DNA of 64,000 bases from Olivibacter domesticus (lineage in GTDB: Bacteria > Bacteroidota > Bacteroidia > Sphingobacteriales > Sphingobacteriaceae), in NCBI RefSeq assembly GCF_900109575.1, contig NZ_FOAF01000010.1, positions 62,001 to 126,000 of the forward strand, written 5' to 3'. Under the pieces are notes generated by a model. That model ran no database searches, had not been told where the DNA came from, and saw only the letters and a list, made by a program, of their open reading frames with translations. The position numbers were made by a program, and so were the translations under genes. Shown here in pieces: positions 17,444 to 26,910 of the stretch (positions are counted from its first letter, which is position 1; each line of letters opens with the position of its first letter).

Positions 17444-18412
17444 ATGATTTATCGTCAAAGAAGATTAAGAAAGAATCCACTGGTCCGTGAGATGATGGCC
17501 GAAACCCGCCTGTCAAAGGATATGTTTGTATACCCATATTTTGTAGTTCCGGGCACGAATGTAAAACATGCTTTGCCCTCTTTACCGGGAATTCATCATT
17601 TTTCGTTAGATAAGCTGATTGAGGATGTAGAGATAGGTTTGAAATTGGGTGTTAACAAAATAATGTTGTTTGGAGTGGGGGAGGAGAAAAGTCCAGATGC
17701 GCATGTTGCATACGATAAAAATGGTTTAGTTCCTCAAGCAATAAGATTGTTGCGCGATAAGTTTGGTGACGATATCTATATCATTACAGACGTATGTGTA
17801 TGTTCTTATACAAGCCATGGACATTGTGGGATTCTTGAAGATGATTATGTGCAAAATGATGCAACCATAGAAGTGCTTTCTAATATGTCATTAGTGCATG
17901 CCGATGCGGGAGTTGACATGTTAGCGCCGTCTGATATGATGGATGGCAGGATTGGTGCTATTAGAAATGCGCTGGATAGTAATGCGTTTGTTAATGTAGC
18001 AATTATGTCGCACGCTACTAAATTTGCTTCATCTTATTATGGTCCATTCAGAGAAGCGGCAGATTGTGCTCCAAGTAAAGGTGATAGAAAGGCTTACCAA
18101 ATGGATTTTAGGAATCCGAGGGAAGCACTTCGCGAAGCTTTTCTTGATGAAAACGAGGGTGCTGATATCTTGATGATAAAGCCAGCCTTGGCATATTTAG
18201 ATATTATTAGCAACATCAAGAGCGAGTCAACTCTTCCCTTAGCATGTTATAACGTTTCAGGAGAATTTGCGATGGTAAAAGCTGCAGCAGAAAAAGGCTG
18301 GATAGATGAACAAAAAATCGTGATGGAAACCATGTATGCATTTGCTAGAGCAGGTGCTAGTGTTATCACAACCTACCACATTAGAGATATGGTGGAGCAG
18401 AAATGGATATAA
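17444..18412 (+). CDS. hemB: Delta-aminolevulinic acid dehydratase (porphobilinogen synthase)
   Basis: 322 residues. The zinc-ligand cysteines are Cys118, Cys120 and Cys128 in DVCVCSYTSHGHCGIL. The two Schiff-base lysines are Lys193 in ATKFASSYYGPFREA and Lys246 in DILMIKPALAYLD. The enzyme condenses two 5-aminolevulinate molecules to porphobilinogen in the cytoplasm. The three-cysteine site marks the zinc-dependent rather than the Mg-only type. Confidence 0.96.
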   Translation: MIYRQRRLRKNPLVREMMAETRLSKDMFVYPYFVVPGTNVKHALPSLPGIHHFSLDKLIEDVEIGLKLGVNKIMLFGVGEEKSPDAHVAYDKNGLVPQAIRLLRDKFGDDIYIITDVCVCSYTSHGHCGILEDDYVQNDATIEVLSNMSLVHADAGVDMLAPSDMMDGRIGAIRNALDSNAFVNVAIMSHATKFASSYYGPFREAADCAPSKGDRKAYQMDFRNPREALREAFLDENEGADILMIKPALAYLDIISNIKSESTLPLACYNVSGEFAMVKAAAEKGWIDEQKIVMETMYAFARAGASVITTYHIRDMVEQKWI

Positions 18413-18492
18413 TTAAAAGTTATAAGTTGTACGTGCTACGTTATAAGTAAGCAGGCACGCACAACTGGCAACTCACAACTGATAACTAATAT

Positions 18493-19857
18493 ATGTTAGA
18501 TTCTATAAAAAAGATATTTTCTGGAACGGAGGAAGATATAAAACCTAAAAGTTCAAAAGCGGATATACCGAGAGAGAAATCGGCTCTTTTATTTGAAAAG
18601 GCTAAAAAATACTTTCCTGGTGGGGTTAACTCACCGGTGAGGGCCTTTAAATCTGTTTATGGTACTCCTTTATTTATAGAGAGAGGCGATGGTTGTTTTT
18701 TATGGGATGCAGATGGAAATCAATTTATAGATTTTTGCTGTTCATGGGGCCCACTTATTTTAGGACATAATAACCCTAAGATCAAGGAAGCGGTTGTTGC
18801 AGCACTTGAGCATGGATTGAGTTTCGGCGCACCCACGGCGCTGGAGAATGAACTTGCGGAACTAATCTTAAAAAACAATAAATATATAGAGAAGTTGAGG
18901 TTTGTTAGCTCGGGTACGGAGGCAGTTATGTCTGCAATTAGATTAGCTAGAGGGTATACCGGTCGAGATAAAATTATCAAATTTGAAGGTTGTTATCATG
19001 GGCACTCAGATTCTCTTTTAGTAAAAGCAGGCTCAGGTTTGGTAACATTTGGTGAGACATCCTCGTTGGGAGTGCCGAAGTCTTTTGCTGAGGATACTAT
19101 TGTAATTGCTTTAGATGATAAGGAGGCACTTACTGCGGCCTTTGAACAATTTAAAGGAGAAATCGCAGCCGTTATTATCGAAGGTGTCCCAGCGAACAAC
19201 GGATTATTATTGCAAGACAAAGCGTATATTCAATTTTTACGTGAAATAACACAGGCCAACGGCAGTATATTAATATTTGATGAAGTAATTACAGGTTTTA
19301 GATTGGGTTTTGAAGGAGCAGCAGCCTATTACGATATTAAACCAGATATTATTACCTATGGCAAAATCATTGGCGGAGGGATGCCTGTTGGTGCCTACGG
19401 TTCTTCTGCAGAAATAATGATGCACATTTCACCAGATGGCGGTGTTTACCAGGCGGGTACGCTATCAGGAAACCCTGTTGCTATGGCGGCGGGAATTGCG
19501 CAATTATCCGAACTTAACAAAGCGGGTTTTTATAAAGAGCTAAATAAAAAAGCAAGTGAATTTGTCGCTTCTATCCGACGGTATGCTGATGCTAAAAATT
19601 ACAAAGTAAAAATATTTAATATAGCCTCTATATTTTGGATTGCTTTTACCGATAAGGAAAACATTAAAGCAGCAACTGATATTGCGCATGAAAGTATGGA
19701 TAAATATAAGATACTTCATAGAGAATTATTAAACAGAGGGATTTATTTGGGGCCGTCAGGGTATGAAGTTGGATTTGTATCGTCTGCTCATTCAAAAATA
19801 GAACTCGAAAAAGCAAAAAGAGCTATATTTGAAAGTTTAGATGTAGTGTTCAAATAG
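18493..19857 (+). CDS. hemL: Glutamate-1-semialdehyde 2,1-aminomutase
   Basis: 454 residues. The PLP lysine is Lys291 in TYGKIIGGGMPVGAYG, the PLP-nitrogen Asp is in IFDEVITGFR, and the phosphate region is VSSGTEAVMSAIRLARG. The family usually starts close to FPGGVNSPVRAF, so the first 30 residues (with several Lys and Asp/Glu) are a short N-terminal extension. It converts the HemA product to 5-aminolevulinate. The 80-base gap to hemB is filled with the recurring short words described at 19905 and 23125. Confidence 0.96.
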   Translation: MLDSIKKIFSGTEEDIKPKSSKADIPREKSALLFEKAKKYFPGGVNSPVRAFKSVYGTPLFIERGDGCFLWDADGNQFIDFCCSWGPLILGHNNPKIKEAVVAALEHGLSFGAPTALENELAELILKNNKYIEKLRFVSSGTEAVMSAIRLARGYTGRDKIIKFEGCYHGHSDSLLVKAGSGLVTFGETSSLGVPKSFAEDTIVIALDDKEALTAAFEQFKGEIAAVIIEGVPANNGLLLQDKAYIQFLREITQANGSILIFDEVITGFRLGFEGAAAYYDIKPDIITYGKIIGGGMPVGAYGSSAEIMMHISPDGGVYQAGTLSGNPVAMAAGIAQLSELNKAGFYKELNKKASEFVASIRRYADAKNYKVKIFNIASIFWIAFTDKENIKAATDIAHESMDKYKILHRELLNRGIYLGPSGYEVGFVSSAHSKIELEKAKRAIFESLDVVFK

Positions 19858-19904
19858 ATGTTAGAATTGAGGGGTTAGCTTTTAGGGTTTATAAGTTTAA
19901 TTAG

Positions 19905-19936
19905 CTAACAACTAACAACTAACAACTAACAACTAA
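19905..19936. repeat. Heptamer tandem repeat CTAACAA before the histidine kinase
   Basis: Four exact copies of CTAACAA are followed by CTAA. The array ends six bases before the ATG of the histidine kinase, in the place where a leader or ribosome-binding region should be. Confidence 0.9.
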
Positions 19937-19942
19937 TTAGAT

Positions 19943-20809
19943 ATGCGAAAACCATTGTTTTTATTTTATTTTCTGGTTTTTTATGCGATCGCACAGATTG
20001 TGTGGTGGGGAATGCTGCTGATGGAATTAGAACCTTTGCGGAAGGGGATGGTAATTGGCGAAGGATTTATTTTTATGACTATTTTTTTGATTGGTGCAAT
20101 TAAATTGAAAAGGGCATTTGTTCACGAGCATAAGACACATAAGCAGCAGCATAATTTTCTGCTCTCTGTAACGCATGAACTGAAGTCTCCATTAGCTTCA
20201 ATCAAATTATATATTCAAACGATTTTGAAACGTGATCTCAACAAGGCACAGCGTGATCAATTTTTAGCAAATTCGTTAAAAGATATAGAACGTTTAGACG
20301 ATTTAGTTGAAAATGTACTTATCGCAACTAAGTTAGAAAGCATAGGTAAAAGCGTACCCAAAGAGGAATTTGATTTTTCAGATCTAACTAATCATATAGC
20401 TGATCGATTGCAGGTACATTCGTGTACTTCGCAAATTATAAAAACAGATATCCAATCTGGAATAGCTTATATAGGAGATAAGTTTGCAATCACTTCTGTC
20501 ATTACTAATCTGATTGAAAATGCTATTAAATATTCCCCTCCATGTGCCCACGTTAACGTAAAGCTTTACAAAAATGAAAATAGTCAAATACGGTTTTCTG
20601 TTGCCGATTTGGGGATAGGCATAAATGACGATGAAAAAAAACGTATTTTTAATAAATTTTACCGTGTAGGAAGTGAAGATACCAGAAAAACCAAAGGTAC
20701 AGGATTGGGATTGTACATAGTAAAATCAGTATTGGACAAACACAATGCGCAAATTAGAGTATTAAATAACACTCCCTCGGGGAGCATTTTTGATGTAACA
20801 TTTAACTGA
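19943..20809 (+). CDS. Sensor histidine kinase, two-TM type
   Basis: 288 residues. There are two membrane segments at about 5-27 and 38-54, with almost no periplasmic loop between them, so any signal is probably sensed within the membrane. The phosphoacceptor is His78 in SVTHELKSPLASIKL. The HATPase has its N box NLIENAIKYSP, G1 DLGIGI and G2 GTGLGLYIVK. The next gene, one base away, is its response regulator. Its position inside the haem cluster suggests a link to haem or redox status, which is inference from context only. Confidence 0.9.
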   Translation: MRKPLFLFYFLVFYAIAQIVWWGMLLMELEPLRKGMVIGEGFIFMTIFLIGAIKLKRAFVHEHKTHKQQHNFLLSVTHELKSPLASIKLYIQTILKRDLNKAQRDQFLANSLKDIERLDDLVENVLIATKLESIGKSVPKEEFDFSDLTNHIADRLQVHSCTSQIIKTDIQSGIAYIGDKFAITSVITNLIENAIKYSPPCAHVNVKLYKNENSQIRFSVADLGIGINDDEKKRIFNKFYRVGSEDTRKTKGTGLGLYIVKSVLDKHNAQIRVLNNTPSGSIFDVTFN

Positions 20810-20810
20810 T

Positions 20811-21521
20811 ATGCAGACTAAACAACGTATACTTCTGGTAGAAGATGAAGAACACCTGCTCGAAGCGATTAAATTAAATCTTGAACTTGAGGGTTACAAA
20901 GTAACAACCGCTACTGACGGTAAAAAGGCGCTTAAAAAGTTTAAAGAAGAGCGATTTAATCTGATTATACTTGACGTAATGATCCCCGAAATTGATGGTT
21001 TTCAGGTTGCTGAAACCATACGTTTGGAAAATACTGAGGTACCCATTATGTTTTTAACAGCCAAAAATACGAATGAAGATCGTATTACGGGGTTAAAAAA
21101 GGGCGCCGATGACTATCTGGTTAAACCCTTCAATTTAGAAGAGCTCATTCTCAGGGTAGGTAATTTAGTTCGCAGAGGAATGAAGGGGGACGACTTAAAA
21201 GAGCTGAACTCATACCAGATTGGAGATAAGACTATTTATTTTAATTCATTTGAACTTCATCATGCCGACGGAACGATCACTGCATTAACGAAAAAGGAAA
21301 CGATGTTACTGAAGCTACTTATAGAGCGTAGAAATGAAGCGGTATCACGTGAGCAAATCTTAGAGACGGTATGGAATTACGATGTATATCCATCAACACG
21401 TACAATAGATAACTTTATTTTAACTTTCCGTAAATATTTTGAACCCGATCAAAAGAATCCAATTTATTTCCATTCTATCAGAGGAGTAGGGTATAAGTTT
21501 ACGGATAATAAGACGCATTAG
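20811..21521 (+). CDS. OmpR-family response regulator
   Basis: 236 residues. The receiver has the acidic pair in LVEDEE (residues 10-13), phospho-acceptor Asp55 in LIILDVMIPEIDG, Thr83 and Lys105 (DDYLVKPF). The C-terminal winged helix carries LTKKETMLLKLLIERRNEAVSREQILETVWNY, typical of OmpR/PhoB. It is the partner of the kinase immediately upstream, and the TPR membrane protein starts four bases after its stop. Confidence 0.93.
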   Translation: MQTKQRILLVEDEEHLLEAIKLNLELEGYKVTTATDGKKALKKFKEERFNLIILDVMIPEIDGFQVAETIRLENTEVPIMFLTAKNTNEDRITGLKKGADDYLVKPFNLEELILRVGNLVRRGMKGDDLKELNSYQIGDKTIYFNSFELHHADGTITALTKKETMLLKLLIERRNEAVSREQILETVWNYDVYPSTRTIDNFILTFRKYFEPDQKNPIYFHSIRGVGYKFTDNKTH

Positions 21522-21524
21522 CCT

Positions 21525-22037
21525 ATGATGACTTCTAAAGCTCGACTGGGTGTTGTGGTACTTGCTTTAATATTATTGGCCTATACAATTTATGCCAAAG
21601 CATATCAATTAACAGCCTTAATGGCTTGTTTAATTGGTTATACCATTTGGAGTTACTATCGAGACGGCACAGTTTTGCTTGCTTCAGAGGCTTTTAAAAA
21701 AAAACAATATGATCAGGCCCGCAGTCTGCTAGCTGATATCAAAAACCCGAATTACCTGAGGAAAAAACGGCGAAATTATTATGAATTTATTAGCGGTAGC
21801 TTGGATTTGCAGCTATTAGATTATGAAAGTGCTGAAAGGCATTTTCAGATTGCTAGTTTACTGCCTTTCAGGCGTAAAAGTGATAAGGCGCTTATTTTTG
21901 TAAACCTTGCTAATTTGAACCTACGAAAAAAGGACTACGATCGTGTGAAAGCTTACTTGGAAAAAGTGAAGGGGCTAGATGTAAGTAGTAGAATAATGCA
22001 CATTGTTAATAGAATAGAAAACGAAATACCTAAATAG
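21525..22037 (+). CDS. Membrane-anchored TPR-like protein
   Basis: 170 residues. Two hydrophobic segments (about 7-24 and 27-44) are followed by a helical cytoplasmic part with TPR-style spacing of small and aromatic residues, for example AFKKKQYDQARSLLADI and YESAERHFQIASLLPF, then NLANLNLRKKDYDRVKAYLEKV. I do not recognise a named family. Its tight position between the response regulator (3 bases) and hemE (2 bases) implies co-transcription and perhaps a role in assembling or tuning the haem pathway. Confidence 0.75.
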   Translation: MMTSKARLGVVVLALILLAYTIYAKAYQLTALMACLIGYTIWSYYRDGTVLLASEAFKKKQYDQARSLLADIKNPNYLRKKRRNYYEFISGSLDLQLLDYESAERHFQIASLLPFRRKSDKALIFVNLANLNLRKKDYDRVKAYLEKVKGLDVSSRIMHIVNRIENEIPK

Positions 22038-22039
22038 AA

Positions 22040-23083
22040 GTGACTACAGCTATAAAAGAAAGTTTATTTATGAGGGCTGCATTTTCTCAGCCAACCGAAA
22101 GACCTCCCGTATGGATGATGCGGCAAGCAGGTAGATTTATGAAGGAATATTGGGAGATAAAAAATAAATACTCTTTCCTCGAGATGTGTAAGACACCCGA
22201 AATAGCTGCTGATGTTACGATGTTACCTGTTGACTTACTTGGCATTGATGCTGCGATACTTTTTTCGGATATTTTAGTGACGGCCGAGGCTATGGGGGGC
22301 GATTTAAGTTTTACACAAGGTGTAGGTCCCAAATTTTCAAACCCCGTGCGGACGCAGCAGGATATAGATGAACTTCAAACCGATGTGCTGGATAAACTTC
22401 AATATGTAAGTGACGCAATAAAAGTAATACAACAGAGATTAGATGGGAAAATCCCTTTGATCGGTTTTGCTGGTGCTCCTTTTACCGTACTGAGTTATCT
22501 CATTGAAGGGGGATCGTCAAAGGATTTTAAGCTTACAAAACTATTTCTCAATAATCACCCCGCATTGGCACATCAGCTGTTAGGAAAGATTGCTCAGGTA
22601 ACAATTACCTATTTAAATATGCAAATTGATGCCGGTGTAAATGCTTTACAGTTATTTGATAGCTGGGCACTTGCTCTTTCATGGAGCGATTACCAAGAGT
22701 TTTCGCATAACTATAATGTTGATATTATATCAAAACTAAATAGAACTGGCATCCCTATCATTTCTTTCTGTAAAGGAAGTTCTGTGTTCGCCCCTATGAT
22801 GGCAGAAGCGAAGCCTGATGTCATTTCAGTAGATTGGAATGCCGATTTGAAAAATATAAAGGAGAGTTTACCTAGCGGTATCGCCGTGCAAGGAAATCTT
22901 GATCCGTTTGTCTTATATGCAGAAAAAGCGGTTATCAAAAAGAAAATATTAGCTCTTTTTGAACGTATGCGAGGGGAAGAAGGTTTTATATTTAATTTAG
23001 GTCATGGTATTATGCCTGATATTCCTTTTGATAATGTTAAATATGCAGTTGAATTAATAAAAGAGTTTAGATACAAGATTTAG
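22040..23083 (+). CDS. hemE: Uroporphyrinogen decarboxylase (GTG start)
   Basis: 347 residues. The signature RPPVWMMRQAGRFMKEYWEIK is near residue 20. The later segments include ILFSDILVTAEAMG and GFAGAPFTVLSYLIEGG, and the C-terminal IFNLGHGIMPDIPFDNV carries the conserved His. The enzyme decarboxylates uroporphyrinogen III to coproporphyrinogen III. The start is GTG, two bases after the previous stop, so it is translated from the same message. Confidence 0.95.
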   Translation: MTTAIKESLFMRAAFSQPTERPPVWMMRQAGRFMKEYWEIKNKYSFLEMCKTPEIAADVTMLPVDLLGIDAAILFSDILVTAEAMGGDLSFTQGVGPKFSNPVRTQQDIDELQTDVLDKLQYVSDAIKVIQQRLDGKIPLIGFAGAPFTVLSYLIEGGSSKDFKLTKLFLNNHPALAHQLLGKIAQVTITYLNMQIDAGVNALQLFDSWALALSWSDYQEFSHNYNVDIISKLNRTGIPIISFCKGSSVFAPMMAEAKPDVISVDWNADLKNIKESLPSGIAVQGNLDPFVLYAEKAVIKKKILALFERMRGEEGFIFNLGHGIMPDIPFDNVKYAVELIKEFRYKI

Positions 23084-23124
23084 CTACGAGTTGTGCGTTG
23101 CGAGTTGCCAGATTAGAACGGTCA

Positions 23125-23152
23125 AACTCATAACTCATAACTCATAACTCAT
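23125..23152. repeat. Heptamer tandem repeat AACTCAT before hemJ
   Basis: Four exact copies of AACTCAT end six bases before the hemJ ATG. The unit resembles the CTAACAA heptamer before the histidine kinase and the AACTCACAACT words before hemL. Confidence 0.9.
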
Positions 23153-23158
23153 AACTTT

Positions 23159-23695
23159 ATGTATTTATACGCAAAAGCAATTCATATTATTTTTGTGGTC
23201 TGTTGGATGGCAGGGCTTTTTTATATGGTAAGACTTTTTATTTATCATACAGAAGCTAAGATGCGAACTGACAATGAGTATAAGATACTTCATGATCAGT
23301 TTGTACTGATGGAGCGGAAGCTCTGGTGGATTATTACTACACCATCCATGTACTTAACGATAGCCGCAGCCGCTGTCATGATGCATTTAAATCCTGCATG
23401 GTGGCAACAATCTTGGATGCATGTTAAGCTGGTGTTTGTTTTAGGTCTTATCGTATACCATTTCGTTTGCCAGCGAATCATGTATAATTTAGATGCGCAT
23501 AAAAGTGGTTGGACATCTACTAAACTAAGACTTTGGAATGAGCTGGCAACCGTTTTACTCTTTGCAATTGTATTTACAGTAGTGTTAAAGAGTGCCATTA
23601 ACTGGATTTATGGTGTAGTTGGCCTTCTTCTCTTTGCTATTATGCTGATGATAGCAGTCAAATTGTACAAGAGGTTTCGAGAGAAAAACGGCTAA
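23159..23695 (+). CDS. hemJ: Protoporphyrinogen oxidase HemJ
   Basis: 178 residues with four to five membrane helices. It starts with the HemJ pattern YLYAKAIHIIFVVCWMAGLFYMVRLF, in which the first His is the proposed haem ligand, followed by IYHTEA. Later come the Lys-containing MHVKLVFVLGLIVYH and the NE motif LRLWNELATVLLF. HemJ oxidises protoporphyrinogen IX in the inner membrane. It closes the haem run and is followed at once by a terminator. No coproporphyrinogen oxidase or ferrochelatase is in the window. Confidence 0.92.
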   Translation: MYLYAKAIHIIFVVCWMAGLFYMVRLFIYHTEAKMRTDNEYKILHDQFVLMERKLWWIITTPSMYLTIAAAAVMMHLNPAWWQQSWMHVKLVFVLGLIVYHFVCQRIMYNLDAHKSGWTSTKLRLWNELATVLLFAIVFTVVLKSAINWIYGVVGLLLFAIMLMIAVKLYKRFREKNG

Positions 23696-23718
23696 TATTT
23701 TCATTATTAGTCGTTTTT
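23684..23718 (+). terminator. Terminator overlapping the hemJ stop
   Basis: AAAAACGGCTAATA pairs with TTATTAGTCGTTTTT around a short loop, with one G-T pair. The left arm contains the hemJ stop codon. The A and T tails make it usable from both strands. Confidence 0.8.
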
Positions 23719-23791
23719 CTTGTATTGCAGATCTTTATGTCTGTTAAAAATTAAAGAGAACCGGTTAATCTAGGAAACTGGTTAAGGAAAC

Positions 23792-26700
23792 TTAATAACC
23801 GACCGTTGCTATTTCTTTCTCTAATATTGCATATTTATTTTCCAGGTATTTTTCTACTTCAACTTGTTTATATTTTTTAGAATTCTCCAGCATGGCATTC
23901 AATATACCCATTCCCAACCGGATTGATTGTTGATCTACATTGTGCGGCTTATCTTTTGCTATGGCCAGTTTATATGTTAATTGTTCTGATATATAATCAC
24001 CATTGCGATGCATAAGATCATTTGCTTTCGCTTTTTCATCGACTTCGTAAAGCGTATCGGAAAGATAGTAAAAATCAACCGATTGATTCATTGTTAAAAT
24101 TTGTTTCGGCAAAACATCTAAGCATTTATTGGCGACTTTTTTTGCTTCTTCATGTTGATTTGTATCTAGCAGTTCCCGCGCTAACACATTAAAATTATTG
24201 GTAAACTGAGGTATGATATTTTTTGTTAAAGGATCGAGATAGCGGAGTGCCTTGACGTTGCCCCAACTATATTTTTGCATGAGATTATCATACAATGCCC
24301 ATCTGTTTGTATATTGTATACCCTGGCCATTATCATTATGCTTTGTAGCTTTAGCCAGATCAACAGGCATTAGCTTATAAAGCAATCCTTCATTCACTAA
24401 ATAATTATCTAATCCCAGTAATTCACTTGGTGGTATCTTTACAAAATAGATCGGACGTTTCCATTGATTGTTTTTTAACAGATCCATAATTGCCAAATCA
24501 CCGCGTGTTACATAATCTCTGTTGAAATCCCATTCCATACTATCTGTAATAAAGTCCTGCCAGGCTTTTGGTACAATATTATTTTGTATAACTTCTTGCT
24601 TATCGATGGCAAGTTTCATTTTTTTTGTAGGTAAGAAGTTTTCCCCCGTACGTGTGGATTTATCATTTGGATGATCGGAAAGCATAATATCCAATAAATC
24701 CTTCACTTCTAGTCGGCCGTCAATATTATAATCTTCGTATACAAGGTAGTCTCTCACCCCTTTATCAATTTTTGATGGTTCGATGGAAATAGGTAACGGC
24801 TCCGACTCATTAATTTTTTTTCTCATTTGCTTAACATACCAATCTGAGTTTAGGTAACCTATGTTTACAATTCTAACATCGGGCCGAATATGCTCTACTT
24901 CCTGTGCATACCAAATGGGAAAGGTATCGTTGTCTCCATAAGTAAACAGAATTGCATTTGGCTCACAAGATGCAAGGTAGTTGCGGGCATATAAATCTCT
25001 TGTTGTATAGCGTTCTGAACGATCATGGTCGTCCCATCCCTTGCTAATTAGCAGTAAAGGAGCTGCTAGAAAAGCGATCATAATGGCGCTATAAGGGGCA
25101 ATTTTTGTAGTTATTTTTTTTCTTAAGAAACTTGTTAAGGCAATAACGCTGAAACCTATCCAAATAGAAAAGGCATAAAATGCGCCTACATAGACGTAAT
25201 CACGTTCGCGTGGTTGGAGAGGGGTATCATTTAGGTATAAAACAATTGCGAGACCGGTAAAGAAGAATAACAATGCTACGATAGCCATATCCTTTTTATT
25301 GGATCGGTAATGCCACGATAAACCAATGAGGCCAAGTATTAAGGGTAAGAAATAGAAGTGATTGTTAGCGGGATCTCTTTCGGCTGCAGAAGGTAGGTTA
25401 TACTGTCCTCCTAATCGTAAGTTGTCAAGGGGCTTGATGCCACTAAGCCAATTTCCATCTGTTAAGTTTCCCAATTGCCCTGATTCATCATTCTGTCGTC
25501 CAACAAAATTCCACATGAAATAGCGCCAGAACATCACTCCAGCTTGGTAAGTGGAAAAGAACTGTAGGTTACTAATAAAGGTAGGGTGCTCATCCTTAAG
25601 GTTAAGCCAGTGCTTATAAAATTCACTATCCTTCTGGCTATGTGTTCTTGGAAAGATGGTGGTACGGTCGTATTCATAGATAGGTTTGTGTCCTACAAGT
25701 GTATATTTATCTTTATCCTTTCTGTATATTGGGCTCCCATCTTTTACAGCAATAGGGTCAGAATCAAAATATTTTCCCGTGATTAATGGGCTAGCGGGGT
25801 ATTGATCACGTGTTACATACTCAAAAAAAGAAAAGATATTATCAGGCGCATTGTTATTAAGGGAAGGATTAGCAATACCCCTAATAAACACCATCGCGAA
25901 TGAGCTATAACCAAAAAGAACAAAACAGAAACAGATAAAGAGTAAATTTAATTTTGCTTTATTATGTCTAATCGAATAACGAATAGCATAAACAATCGCG
26001 GCAAGGAATAGTAGGATAAAAAAACAAATACCGCTTCCAAAGCTTAAGCCTAATTGATTGACAAAAAAGAGGTCAAAATAAGCAGCTATTTTTATGAAAT
26101 ATTGAACAACGCCCCATAAGATTAACGCCAGTACTAAAAAACTCCAGGCGACCACTTTTGCGATACCTTTAATAGTTACTTGATGAGCTTTTTTAAAATA
26201 AATGACTAACGCAAGTACCGGAATCGTTAGGAGATTAAGTAAGTGTATTCCGATAGAGAGGCCCATAATAAAAGCAATGAGGACGAGCCATTTATCTGAT
26301 CGAAATTCCTGTTCGCTACTTTCCCATTTTAAAATAAGCCAAAATACCAATGCGGTGCATAATGAAGACATTGCGTATACCTCCGTTTCTACAGCAGAAA
26401 ACCAAAAACTGTCTGAAAAGGCAAATGTTAAAGACCCTATTATACCCGCACCCAGTAGCTGAATGATGTGCAGTTTGTTAAGATCCTGACCTTGTTTAGC
26501 GATTATTTTTTTTGAAAGAGCGGTAATGGTCCAAAACAGGAACAACACTGTTAAGCCACTCGCCAAGGCCGACCCTGCATTCATCCAGAAAGCGACATGC
26601 GTATGATCGCCAAAGGCTAGATTCGAAAATAGATTCTGCAGCATTATGAAGAGCGGGGCACCGGGTTGGTGGACAATTTGCAATTTATATGCCGATGCAA

Positions 26701-26821
26701 TAAATTCACCGCAGTCCCAAAAGCTGACCGTAGGTTCTTTAGTTAAAAAATAAACAGTTGTAGCGAGCGTACAACAAATCCATCCAAATACGTTATTGAG
26801 TTTTTGATAGTGCATATTCAT
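23792..26821 (-). CDS. DUF2723 membrane protein (GT117/TMEM260-like)
   Basis: 1009 residues. The N-terminal 100 residues carry the DUF2723 pattern: TVSFWDCGEFIASAYKLQIVHQPGAPLF. About ten to twelve membrane helices extend to residue 600, followed by a large soluble C-terminal part with the segment ILFTYGDNDTFPIWYAQEVEHIRPDVRIVN. The family is fused-GT-C-like and is regarded as a protein O-mannosyltransferase relative; in Bacteroidetes it is ubiquitous and its substrate is unclear. The acidic DCGE motif in the first loop is intact. Confidence 0.88.
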   Translation of the reverse strand: MNMHYQKLNNVFGWICCTLATTVYFLTKEPTVSFWDCGEFIASAYKLQIVHQPGAPLFIMLQNLFSNLAFGDHTHVAFWMNAGSALASGLTVLFLFWTITALSKKIIAKQGQDLNKLHIIQLLGAGIIGSLTFAFSDSFWFSAVETEVYAMSSLCTALVFWLILKWESSEQEFRSDKWLVLIAFIMGLSIGIHLLNLLTIPVLALVIYFKKAHQVTIKGIAKVVAWSFLVLALILWGVVQYFIKIAAYFDLFFVNQLGLSFGSGICFFILLFLAAIVYAIRYSIRHNKAKLNLLFICFCFVLFGYSSFAMVFIRGIANPSLNNNAPDNIFSFFEYVTRDQYPASPLITGKYFDSDPIAVKDGSPIYRKDKDKYTLVGHKPIYEYDRTTIFPRTHSQKDSEFYKHWLNLKDEHPTFISNLQFFSTYQAGVMFWRYFMWNFVGRQNDESGQLGNLTDGNWLSGIKPLDNLRLGGQYNLPSAAERDPANNHFYFLPLILGLIGLSWHYRSNKKDMAIVALLFFFTGLAIVLYLNDTPLQPRERDYVYVGAFYAFSIWIGFSVIALTSFLRKKITTKIAPYSAIMIAFLAAPLLLISKGWDDHDRSERYTTRDLYARNYLASCEPNAILFTYGDNDTFPIWYAQEVEHIRPDVRIVNIGYLNSDWYVKQMRKKINESEPLPISIEPSKIDKGVRDYLVYEDYNIDGRLEVKDLLDIMLSDHPNDKSTRTGENFLPTKKMKLAIDKQEVIQNNIVPKAWQDFITDSMEWDFNRDYVTRGDLAIMDLLKNNQWKRPIYFVKIPPSELLGLDNYLVNEGLLYKLMPVDLAKATKHNDNGQGIQYTNRWALYDNLMQKYSWGNVKALRYLDPLTKNIIPQFTNNFNVLARELLDTNQHEEAKKVANKCLDVLPKQILTMNQSVDFYYLSDTLYEVDEKAKANDLMHRNGDYISEQLTYKLAIAKDKPHNVDQQSIRLGMGILNAMLENSKKYKQVEVEKYLENKYAILEKEIATVGY

Positions 26822-26910
26822 AACCGGCTTATTTTCTTCTATAAAAATAGAGCAGATAATGTTAAAATATGCTGACTGAAATGTTAAATATCTTTAAAGC
26901 ACGCGTTTTG

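Noticed and set aside
19905-19936. CRISPR-like repeat array
   Set aside because: The units are 7 bp, contiguous and lack spacers; no cas genes are near.
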